Below are positions 50,785 through 57,825 of a stretch of DNA of 64,000 nt, piece by piece. The stretch's first letter is position 1, and the number at the start of each line of letters is the position of its first letter. Source of the DNA: DASRBN01 sp035294305 (GTDB taxonomy: Bacteria > Chloroflexota > Ktedonobacteria > Ktedonobacterales > Ktedonobacteraceae); NCBI GenBank assembly GCA_035294305.1, contig DATGLD010000030.1, forward strand, positions 186,001-250,000, in the 5' to 3' direction. Position numbers and translations under genes: made by a program. Below the pieces are notes generated by a model. It did not search any database and had not been told where the DNA came from. It worked only from the letters and a program-made list of their open reading frames with translations.

Positions 50785-52911
50785 CTACATCCGCCCATAA
50801 CTATTATACAAATGCCAGTACACACCTCTCCTGGCCAGCAGTTCTTCGTGTGTCCCTTGCTCAACAACGCGCCCATCGTCAATCGTCACGATGCGGTCGG
50901 CGTTGCGGATGGTGCTGAGGCGGTGCGCGATAATGAACGTCGTGCGCCCGGCGGTCAGGCGTTTCACTGCCTGCTGGATTAAGGATTCAGATTCGTTATC
51001 GAGCGCGGACGATGGCTCGTCCATGATCAATATCTTGGGCTGGTGCAGGAACATGCGCGCGATAGCAATGCGCTGGCGCTGTCCAACCGAAAGGCTGTGC
51101 CCGCGTTCGTGTAGCGGAGTCTGGAAGCCGAGCGGTTGCGATTCAATGAAGTCGAGGATGTTCGCATTACGCGCGGCCTCCTCCATCTCCTCCTGTGAAA
51201 CTTTGCGCAGCAATCCGAATTTCAAATTATCTTCGATGGTACCGCTGAAGAGCGAGTCGTCCTGCAAGATAACGCCAAACTGGCTGCGCAGGCTCTCGAT
51301 CTTCAGTTCGCGCAAGTCGTATCCGTCGATGGTCACGCGCCCGCTGTCGGGAGCGTAGAAGCGCATCAGCAGGTTGGCAATCGTCGTCTTACCCGCTCCG
51401 CTGCGCCCAACAAGTGCAATCGTCGCACCGGCCCGCACGTCGAGATTGATATCGTGCAATACTTCGATGCCCGGCACATACGAAAAATGGACGTGTTCAA
51501 AGGTGATATGCCCCTGTATGTTGGGCAACTGGATGCCCTTTTCGGCATCAGCTTCCTCAGGATAGTTGAGCACCTCAAACAGGCGGTCAATGGCGACTGC
51601 CGCCGCCTGTAGCTGCTGGTTGACCCCGTTCAACGTTGTAACAGGCGAAGAAAGCTGGCGCAAGATCAGAATGTATGCCGCCAACGCGCCGGCAGTAAGT
51701 CCGTTTGTCAGCACCAGGTAGCCCCCGAAGCTCAATATCACGATCACCGCCAGCGCCTGCACAATGCCGATCATCAGGTTCGCCTCGGATTGAAAAATCG
51801 TGCGTTTGAAGGAGAGCGTATTGGTATACATGATCAGCTTTTTGATCGTGCGTCCAAAACGATGTTCTGCCGCGAGCGCCTTGACCGTTTTGAGGCCCGT
51901 TAATCCCTCATACATGGCCCCGTTCATGACCGCATAACTCTCCAGCACCTCGCGGCTCAACTGGCGCACACGCCGGTTAAAATAGAGGCTTACTCCGACG
52001 TAGAAGGGCGAGACTGCAATGACTACCAGCGTGAGCCGCCAGTCTGTCAAGAAGAGCACCACGGTATAGATGATGACCAGCACGATATTGACCGCGGTAT
52101 CGAGCAATACCTGGATCACCGTCTGCTGCGCGGATGTAACTTCACTGAGCCGGCTCAACGCCTGCCCCGTAGTGGCCGTGGTCTGGTAAAACGAAAGCGG
52201 CAGGCGCAGCATATGCTTGTAGAACTTATGGGTGATATTGAGGTTGGTTGCGCGGCTCAGCGAACCCTGCACGTTGCGGTTGAAGAAACTCAGTACTTCC
52301 TCTAAAAAGAAGACGGCCAACAAGAAAGCCAGCGACCAGATGAACAGCGAGATATCGTGCGAATGGAACACCTGGTCGAGCATGGTACGAAAGATGAATG
52401 GCAGTGGGATGGCAGTAAGACCCACACCGACTGTCAGGAAAAAGGCAAGCACAATGTACCACTTAAAAGGAACGACGAACTGCCCGAACTGCCGCAGGTC
52501 CTTCCAGCTAAGCTTCTTTTCTCTGGCTCTCTGACGCCTTTCCAATCTCCTGGCATAGCCGGTGCTGGCATAGATGGGTCGTCTGGCCTGCTCAATACTG
52601 ATGGGCTTAGCTTCTGCCGGTTTTGCCACCTGCATCTTCGCCGTAGGGTACGTGCTGATTTCTGTATCCATACCACTACTATCGACCAGTTGGGAGCCAT
52701 CTTGAGCTACTCGTGGCCTATACCCATTAGTTATCGGCTCGATAAGAGGCATCTCAAGTGTGTCGTATGCTTCGATTTCGAAATCGTCTATGCTGGGAAG
52801 CAGTGGTGGCGTTTCTGGAATACGAAAGGTATTCGTATTCCCCACCAGTCGAGCGGGACGCGGTCTATTGAAAGATGTTTGAGGGACCTGCTCTTCAGTC
52901 ATAGCTCTCAC
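50785..52911 (-). CDS. ABC exporter (fused permease and ATPase)
   Basis: A 708-residue exporter. Residues 1-130 are a hydrophilic extension not found in typical 580-residue exporters. A six-helix permease domain follows (FVVPFKWYIVLAFFLTVGVGL onward), then the ATPase with GRSGAGKTTIANLLMRFY, LSVGQRQRIAIARMFL, ILIMDEPSSALD and the His of IIAHRLS. There is no C39 peptidase domain, so leader removal must be done by another enzyme. It overlaps the second HprK-like gene by 17 bp and is the likely exporter of the peptide product. Confidence 0.88.
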   Translation of the reverse strand: MRAMTEEQVPQTSFNRPRPARLVGNTNTFRIPETPPLLPSIDDFEIEAYDTLEMPLIEPITNGYRPRVAQDGSQLVDSSGMDTEISTYPTAKMQVAKPAEAKPISIEQARRPIYASTGYARRLERRQRAREKKLSWKDLRQFGQFVVPFKWYIVLAFFLTVGVGLTAIPLPFIFRTMLDQVFHSHDISLFIWSLAFLLAVFFLEEVLSFFNRNVQGSLSRATNLNITHKFYKHMLRLPLSFYQTTATTGQALSRLSEVTSAQQTVIQVLLDTAVNIVLVIIYTVVLFLTDWRLTLVVIAVSPFYVGVSLYFNRRVRQLSREVLESYAVMNGAMYEGLTGLKTVKALAAEHRFGRTIKKLIMYTNTLSFKRTIFQSEANLMIGIVQALAVIVILSFGGYLVLTNGLTAGALAAYILILRQLSSPVTTLNGVNQQLQAAAVAIDRLFEVLNYPEEADAEKGIQLPNIQGHITFEHVHFSYVPGIEVLHDINLDVRAGATIALVGRSGAGKTTIANLLMRFYAPDSGRVTIDGYDLRELKIESLRSQFGVILQDDSLFSGTIEDNLKFGLLRKVSQEEMEEAARNANILDFIESQPLGFQTPLHERGHSLSVGQRQRIAIARMFLHQPKILIMDEPSSALDNESESLIQQAVKRLTAGRTTFIIAHRLSTIRNADRIVTIDDGRVVEQGTHEELLARRGVYWHLYNSYGRM

Positions 52912-54034
52912 CTGCGAAGAGTGACCGGATCAACTGCGGGCCATCATTGATGTCGCAAGCAATCTCAAGCTGGTAGCCAGGGGCTTGCTCGGCCAGCCGG
53001 CTGAGCAGGTGAAATAGTTTTTCCTGCGCATAGGAGGCGTTATTTCCTGCACTCATACACAGGTCTATCAACATCTGCAAGGTATCTGCTTTGCTGAGCC
53101 GCCTGGCTTTGCTTGTACTCGCCGCTGTCAGTGAGGGAAAGAGCAGCAGGCGAACAGGTGTTTGAAGACATCCGGCTCCCGCTCGTACCTGCTCGATGCC
53201 GAAGAAACGCTTATCTCGCTGATCAACCGGGTAATCGTACAAGAAAGAGAGATTTTTGAGTAGTGTAAGCGTATGAGAGCGAGCAGAAACCTCATGCGTA
53301 ATTGCGTATGCTTCGATTTTTCCGTCGTCCTGACTTTCGCGCAGCATCACCAGGTCATCTCCCAACAGGCCATATCCTTCGACAGCGCAGCTGAGACTGA
53401 GTGTTGTCTTGCCACTGCCCGATTCGCCGATAATCAAAGCCCCTTGCCGGCAATCCCAGGGAGCAGTGATGGCGGCAGCATGACAGGGTTCGAATCCGAA
53501 TTGGCCCAGCAGCTGTCCTAACGCCAGCAAGAATACATAACGGCGCAGGAATGTTCTCTGATACGCTTCGGGCATCTCGAGCTGCGTGAGCGCAACAGGC
53601 TCCAGGCGGCTCAGTACGCTGAGCGCATTGCCATTGATTGGACGTAGCTCCCTGTAGTTCTGGTACTCAGTTGTATCGTCCATGCTCACATAGTGCTTGA
53701 GTTGTGTGTTGGTTAGCAGGCGAATGGTATCCATCCTTCTCCTTGTATGTGGTAAGCGGGCAGGAAAATCTCCGGCGCTTTCATGGCAGAGGACGTAATA
53801 GCTTAATTCGCCCCGTACCTGCTGCGGTGGGGCAAACATACCTAGCATCTCGTCAAGTATGCCCAGGATCGAGGGATGATTGGCCTGACAGATCACGCGA
53901 ATGTCATGGAAGAAGTAAACGTTGCGTAACAGGCGACTGCTATCCAACATCTCGCGTATCGCCGTTTCGAATGCTGCCGGCTTCTTTTCAAGCATACGAT
54001 TATGCAGTGGTATGTGATGGAGCAGCAACATCAC
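52895..54034 (-). CDS. HprK-like P-loop kinase (second copy)
   Basis: A 379-residue protein. The kinase part begins near 185 (FGFEPCHAAAIT), with the P-loop GESGSGKT at 203-210 and LLGDDLVML with the acidic pair at 226-227. The N-terminal half is unlike other families. HprK-related kinases next to PqqD-like genes are known in exopolysaccharide/peptide loci. It overlaps PqqD by 35 bp and the exporter by 17 bp, forming a tight operon. Precursor Ser/Thr phosphorylation is the proposed reaction. Confidence 0.8.
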   Translation of the reverse strand: MMLLLHHIPLHNRMLEKKPAAFETAIREMLDSSRLLRNVYFFHDIRVICQANHPSILGILDEMLGMFAPPQQVRGELSYYVLCHESAGDFPARLPHTRRRMDTIRLLTNTQLKHYVSMDDTTEYQNYRELRPINGNALSVLSRLEPVALTQLEMPEAYQRTFLRRYVFLLALGQLLGQFGFEPCHAAAITAPWDCRQGALIIGESGSGKTTLSLSCAVEGYGLLGDDLVMLRESQDDGKIEAYAITHEVSARSHTLTLLKNLSFLYDYPVDQRDKRFFGIEQVRAGAGCLQTPVRLLLFPSLTAASTSKARRLSKADTLQMLIDLCMSAGNNASYAQEKLFHLLSRLAEQAPGYQLEIACDINDGPQLIRSLFAGESYD

Positions 54035-54281
54035 TCAGAAGCTGGTTGGCGCGCAGATCAGCGAGCAGGTTTTGCACATCGTGGAGTGCTTGCTCAAAAT
54101 CTACCTCGTAGGATTCGCAGATGATGGCGGCAATATCGGAAGCCGTGTGCTTGCCGTCGAGCAATTTCCAGATCAATGTGCCGATCACATTCAGATTATA
54201 AGAACAACCCTCGCGTGGATCGAGCAGAATTGCTTCGCCATCTAGCTCGCGCCATAGTACCTTATCATTCCTGACCAACAT
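54000..54281 (-). CDS. PqqD-like peptide chaperone (RRE)
   Basis: A 93-residue winged-helix protein. VLWRELDGEAILLDPREG, then YNLNVIGTLIWKLLDG, HTASDIAAIICESYEVD and DVQNLLADLRANQLL follow the PqqD fold (three strands and three helices). PqqD-like recognition elements bind the leader of ribosomally made peptides; in lasso peptides the same fold (B1) reads YxxPxL, the motif present in the small gene at 55069. It lies between the S26 peptidase and kinase genes. Confidence 0.85.
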   Translation of the reverse strand: MLVRNDKVLWRELDGEAILLDPREGCSYNLNVIGTLIWKLLDGKHTASDIAAIICESYEVDFEQALHDVQNLLADLRANQLLSDVAAPSHTTA

Positions 54282-54315
54282 TGGACATCTCCTCAGCTTG
54301 CCTCTCTACGTTTAC

Positions 54316-54876
54316 CTATGACCACAAAGAAACACTACAACTGCGTACACCCCAGTAACAAGCAAAGACAACGATGCGTGACAATCCATGCAAAAACAGC
54401 CGTCCCGCATTGAACTTATTGAGAGTATATAGGCGATAGAGCCAGTAACGCAACTGAGCGGTAATAAAGCCACACATTTGGGCTATAGGATGCCGCAAAT
54501 TGGTCAATCGGGTGTCATGACGTACCAGAATAGCGCGCCCAACCACCGATTGACCCTCAACCCAATTGGGATGCAGGTCAACGTCACTCATTTCTAACAA
54601 TCGGATCATGGTACCAGTTTGTTGACTTCGAACGATGCGATGAATGACAAGCCCCGCACCAGTCTCAAAAGCTGCGATCTGCCCTGCCCGGATCTTGCCG
54701 GCAGATGCCGGTTCAATGCGCACTTCATCGCCAATACGTAATATCGGGTCCATACTGCCACTTACCACACGAAACCAGAGCGTCTCACCCCGCCGTAACG
54801 CATCGATATACAGAGAAGCGAGCGTTTCGGCCTCTCTTTTTTGGGTCTGGCTCCCAGAAATTTTTACATTTTCCAT
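54316..54876 (-). CDS. S26/S24-type signal peptidase-like protein with Ser/His pair
   Basis: A 186-residue protein from ATG 54876; a TTG at 54888 is possible. VVSGSMDPILRIGDEVRIEP carries the nucleophile Ser41. The general base position reads LVIHRIV with His79, where bacterial LepB has Lys; Ser/His pairs are typical of SipW/ER-type signal peptidases. A hydrophobic segment near the C-terminus (LFLHGLSRIVVFACYWGV) may anchor it. With no B2-type leader protease in sight, it may process the peptide precursor, though this is inference. Confidence 0.75.
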   Translation of the reverse strand: MENVKISGSQTQKREAETLASLYIDALRRGETLWFRVVSGSMDPILRIGDEVRIEPASAGKIRAGQIAAFETGAGLVIHRIVRSQQTGTMIRLLEMSDVDLHPNWVEGQSVVGRAILVRHDTRLTNLRHPIAQMCGFITAQLRYWLYRLYTLNKFNAGRLFLHGLSRIVVFACYWGVRSCSVSLWS

Positions 54877-54935
54877 AATATAGTGCAATCAAGAAGGATC
54901 ATCTGCCAGGGTATTGTGAAAATAGAACGAATGGC

Positions 54936-55001
54936 AATTAAAAAGAGAACATACGAACCTGCAGTCCCATCAAAGTGTAGGACATTTGATTGCGTATGTT
55001 C
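54936..55001 (-). terminator. Attenuator-like terminator between precursor and modification genes
   Basis: On the minus strand GAACATACG (55001-54993) pairs with CGTATGTTC (54955-54947); ATCAAA and TTTGAT form an inner stem. TCTTTTTAATT follows. It lies after the 53-codon gene and before the S26 gene, so it can give more precursor mRNA than enzyme mRNA. Confidence 0.65.
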
Positions 55002-55010
55002 ACCAAACTC

Positions 55011-55036
55011 AGGTGGATGGATATCCAAATCCACCT
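55011..55036. repeat. 8-bp hairpin downstream of the small gene
   Basis: AGGTGGAT and ATCCACCT flank GGATATCCAA, itself containing the palindrome GGATATCC. It may stabilise the 3' end of the precursor mRNA. Confidence 0.6.
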
Positions 55037-55068
55037 GACTACCCATATTGCTGATGAGTCACGATTGC

Positions 55069-55230
55069 TTAGTTGTCGCCGCCGTGTGTACCTGACGTTG
55101 AGCAACTGAGCTGCTGCTTGCTCGGGGTCATGCGACAGCCAGACGTTGCGAGCGCCGAAGGCAGGTCGCGAAGACGCTTTACTTCGAGCTTTGGAGCCTG
55201 GTACTTAGCACGAGTGGTATGAGTAGTCAT
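55069..55230 (-). CDS. Candidate RiPP precursor peptide with lasso-type leader
   Basis: A 53-codon gene. GGAGGAG lies about 6 nt before the ATG. The N-terminal part has YQAPKL at 10-15, exactly the YxxPxL motif read by lasso-peptide B1/RRE proteins. Thr29 sits two residues before Gly31, matching the leader end of lasso precursors, so the predicted core starts GCRMTPSKQQ and has 23 residues with two Cys, six Ser/Thr and a GTHGGDN end. Positions 7-9 of that core have no Asp or Glu, so a classical lasso ring cannot form. It lies 25 bp after the sugar-transferase gene and before S26, PqqD, HprK and exporter genes. Confidence 0.72.
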   Translation of the reverse strand: MTTHTTRAKYQAPKLEVKRLRDLPSALATSGCRMTPSKQQLSCSTSGTHGGDN

Positions 55231-55255
55231 ACTTTTCTCCTCCAACTAGCTCCTG

Positions 55256-55981
55256 CTATGCCCCGGTATGGACGATGAAGACCTTCAGCGTCTTTACCAG
55301 GATAGCAAGATCGACAATAAAAGAACGGGTATCGATATATTGCATATCAAGTAGAACGCGCTCATCATAAGAGATGTGCTGGCGCCCACTGATTTGCCAC
55401 AATCCTGTAATGCCGGGTTGGACCGAGAGCCGCTTCTGAGCGTACTTGCCATAGCGAGGCAGTTCGCTCGGGTGAATAATACGCGGCCCCACCAGGGACA
55501 TCTGCCCAATCAGAACATTGAACAGCTGCGGTAACTCGTCAAGGCTGGTCTTGCGCAAAAACTTGCCCACTCGTGTGATGCGCGGGTCATGTTCCAGCTT
55601 CATATTCTGCTGGTATTTCCGCATTAATTCCGGGTGTCTTGCCAGGTAGCCATCTGCATCGTGAATCATCGTCCGAAACTTAAGGGCATGGAATCGACGC
55701 CCCTGCTTCCCGATGATTTCGCGAAAGTGCAGTATCTCTCCCCCGTCATCAAGCTTAATACAGACGGCAATCGCCAGAAATACCGGCAGCAGTACCACTA
55801 TTCCTAGCAACGCCAGTGCGATATCGCTCACGCGTTTCAGCATAAAATAGACGAGTGATGGTTCGCGAGTAATGGTCGTCAGGGGCTCGGTATTGAGCAC
55901 CCCTGTTTTCAGGTTTCCTAACACTTGAGAAGCTGGACCTTCATCCGCACGCTTAGGTATGGTTACCGTTATTTGTTCCAT
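55256..55981 (-). CDS. Polyprenyl-phosphate sugar-1-phosphate transferase
   Basis: A 241-residue initiating enzyme of exopolysaccharide synthesis. A single hydrophobic hairpin (DIALALLGIVVLLPVFLAIAV) is followed by the catalytic domain: FHALKFRTMIHDAD, DPRITRVGKFLRKTSLDELP with the catalytic Asp-Glu, MSLVGPRIIHPSE, and QPGITGLWQISGRQHISYDER. It transfers a sugar phosphate to undecaprenyl phosphate at the membrane. Without N-terminal helices it is of the short ExoY/WcaJ-C type. GGAGAGG precedes the ATG. Confidence 0.92.
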   Translation of the reverse strand: MEQITVTIPKRADEGPASQVLGNLKTGVLNTEPLTTITREPSLVYFMLKRVSDIALALLGIVVLLPVFLAIAVCIKLDDGGEILHFREIIGKQGRRFHALKFRTMIHDADGYLARHPELMRKYQQNMKLEHDPRITRVGKFLRKTSLDELPQLFNVLIGQMSLVGPRIIHPSELPRYGKYAQKRLSVQPGITGLWQISGRQHISYDERVLLDMQYIDTRSFIVDLAILVKTLKVFIVHTGA

Positions 55982-56024
55982 TCAAACGCCTCTCCTTAAT
56001 TTGACTTTTCCCCTCGACGGCTAC

Positions 56025-56053
56025 AGTTTAGCAGACGCAGTACAGCTTGTCGG
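56025..56053 (-). promoter_or_regulatory. Weak sigma-70-like promoter of the sugar-transferase/peptide operon
   Basis: On the minus strand CCGACA (56048-56053), 17-nt spacer, TAAACT (56025-56030); four of six matches in each box, about 45 bp before the ATG. Confidence 0.4.
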
Positions 56054-56106
56054 TAGTGAAAGAGTTAAGATATGATTGTGAATATTTCAAACCGGTTAAG
56101 GTTTCT

Positions 56107-56120
56107 CTCAAGTTCTTGAG
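56107..56120. promoter_or_regulatory. Palindrome in the divergent exopolysaccharide control region
   Basis: CTCAAG-TT-CTTGAG, a perfect 6-bp inverted repeat in the 304-bp gap between divergent sugar-transferase and glycosyltransferase genes. Confidence 0.4.
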
Positions 56121-56185
56121 CGGCTTCGTACGGTTCTTCTGCGTTAAGAAGTGTTAACCAGTTTTCCCCAATCTCTATACTTTTA

Positions 56186-56201
56186 TAACCCTCATCCAAC
56201 C
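56186..56201 (+). promoter_or_regulatory. Direct repeat (A)AACC with 11-bp period upstream of the glycosyltransferase gene
   Basis: TAACC (56186) and CAACC (56197) repeat with an 11-bp period, one DNA turn, as in sites of OmpR/PhoB-type response regulators. The same arrangement occurs at 57643 before the chain-length gene. Confidence 0.4.
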
Positions 56202-56285
56202 GGCCCTTGCTCTCCCTCTTTGATACCCTATCCCTGACCGATTCTCCAAAAAAAGAGAAAAAAAGCTTTTCTGAAAGGATTTGCG

Positions 56286-57512
56286 ATGCGTGTCCTGTTC
56301 GTTACCCCTTACGTGCCGTCGCGTATTCGCGTGCGGCCCTTTAATCTGATCAAGTCACTGTCATCTATCCATGAAATTTCGCTCGTCTGCTTGCTCTGTG
56401 ACGAATATGAGCGGGAGATGGTACAGGATGTGGCAAGCTATTGCGCTTCAGTCGACCTTGTGCCACTGCCTAAATCCCAGGCGTATAAGAATTGCTTGCT
56501 CGCTTTGCCCTCGCTTACTCCCTTGCGCGTCTCTTATTATAAGTCCCCCATCTTTATAGCTCGTATTAAGCAAGTGATTCATGAGCGTCATATTGAAGTC
56601 GTTCATGGAGAGTTGATTAAGGTTGTGCCCGCCCTGCGTGCTCTGCTGGCGCAGGTAAATATTCCTCTTCTCTATGATTCGGTCGATTGCATCTCGTGGT
56701 ATCTCCAGCAGCAATACGCCTCGGCGCGCAATCCGCTCAAAAAGGCGTTTATTTACTCCGAATTACAAAAGATGCGCCACTATGAACGTCATTCATTGGC
56801 AGCCTTCGATCAAGTGATTATCACTTCTGGGCATGATCGTGATTGTCTGATTGCTTTGGGGGAAGAGCCATCGCATATCAAAGTGGTACCCAATGGGGTG
56901 GATATAGAGTATTTCACGCCGCCGCTTGCTCCACGCGAGCAGGATTCACTGGTCTTCTGCGCCAAACTGGACTATTACCCCAACTCGCAAGCCATTCTGC
57001 ATTTCTGTCGTGAAATACTTCCCCAGGTCTGGGCCAGGCGTCCACAAGTGCGACTATCAATCGTTGGCAATAACCCCCCGCCGGCAGTGCGCGATCTCAG
57101 CTCTGATGAACGCATTACGGTAACGGGCTATGTACCGGATATCCGTCCTTACCTCGGGTCGGCCTCGGTTGCGCTCGCTCCGTTACGCGTGGCGGCGGGT
57201 ATGCAGAACAAAGTGCTGGAAGCATTGGCCATGGGCTCGCCGGTCGTAGCTACGCCTGGATCGTGTCGTTCTTTGCAGGTCAAGCATGAGACGCACCTGC
57301 TGGTAGCGGATGACCCGCAGAGCTACGCGGAGGCCGTGCTGCGCCTGCTTGAGCATCCGCAGCTGGCTCAAGACCTGGGCAATGCCGGCCGCTATTATGT
57401 GGAACAATATCATAGCTGGGAGGCCGCCTCTAATATGCTCAGTAACCTGTATAGCATGATTTCTACCAGTCGTGATCAGCAAGAGCATCTATCGCAGCCG
57501 GCTCATGGATAG
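56286..57512 (+). CDS. Glycosyltransferase, group 1 (GT4-like)
   Basis: A 408-residue GT-B glycosyltransferase. VLFVTPYVPSRIRVRPFNLI begins the acceptor domain; KVVPNGVDIEYFTPP, LVFCAKLDYYPNSQAI and VTGYVPDIRPYLGSASVALAPLRVAAGMQNKVLEALAMG form the donor-binding domain with the conserved Glu. The N-terminal style matches Stp1-type enzymes of exosortase/EPS loci. It adds a sugar to the polyprenyl-linked repeat unit at the inner membrane face. GAAAGGA precedes the ATG. Confidence 0.9.
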   Translation: MRVLFVTPYVPSRIRVRPFNLIKSLSSIHEISLVCLLCDEYEREMVQDVASYCASVDLVPLPKSQAYKNCLLALPSLTPLRVSYYKSPIFIARIKQVIHERHIEVVHGELIKVVPALRALLAQVNIPLLYDSVDCISWYLQQQYASARNPLKKAFIYSELQKMRHYERHSLAAFDQVIITSGHDRDCLIALGEEPSHIKVVPNGVDIEYFTPPLAPREQDSLVFCAKLDYYPNSQAILHFCREILPQVWARRPQVRLSIVGNNPPPAVRDLSSDERITVTGYVPDIRPYLGSASVALAPLRVAAGMQNKVLEALAMGSPVVATPGSCRSLQVKHETHLLVADDPQSYAEAVLRLLEHPQLAQDLGNAGRYYVEQYHSWEAASNMLSNLYSMISTSRDQQEHLSQPAHG

Positions 57513-57642
57513 TGAAATACCTGCATTTCCCCGCTGCAATCTCTGCTCCCTTGACACGAGGTTATGAGTGATCTTAAGCAGTTGTGTTGCGCCGTGCAAT
57601 CTATGCAGGCAATTATGAAATGTTAACCACTAATCCTGTTTC

Positions 57643-57668
57643 GTAACCAATTCATAACCGATTATTAC
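57643..57668 (+). promoter_or_regulatory. TAACC direct repeats upstream of the chain-length gene
   Basis: TAACC at 57643 and 57654, then TTACC at 57664, with about 11-bp period; a further TAACC lies at 57623. This looks like a response-regulator box shared with the site at 56186. The rest of the 313-bp gap holds the possible promoter below. Confidence 0.45.
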
Positions 57669-57728
57669 CATTGAACTCAGCGGAAGCCTGCTATGCTTGC
57701 CAGCAGTTCCGACAAAGTGGCTATTGTT

Positions 57729-57758
57729 TAGTACTCGGCGAGGATGCACCGTTATAAT
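57729..57758 (+). promoter_or_regulatory. Possible promoter of the chain-length gene
   Basis: TATAAT at 57753-57758 is consensus; the -35 (TAGTAC, 57729-57734, 18-nt spacer) is poor, which fits activator dependence through the direct repeats upstream. Confidence 0.45.
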
Positions 57759-57825
57759 GATGTGAACTTACTCCTACGGGTGTATGCGAAAGGCAAGACA
57801 TGTTTTTAAGGAGGGACAACTATCA

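Noticed and set aside
53484..53500. GGTTCGAATCC, like the T-loop of a tRNA
   Set aside because: It lies inside the second HprK-like gene, where it encodes GFEPC on the other strand; no acceptor stem or anticodon arm fits around it.
54931..55038. A 35-codon plus-strand frame with several Cys (starts MAIKKRTYEP) opposite the peptide operon
   Set aside because: It lacks a ribosome binding site, lies antisense to the attenuator hairpins whose symmetry explains its sequence, and has Y-E-P instead of the YxxP spacing. It cannot be excluded fully but is less likely than the minus-strand gene.
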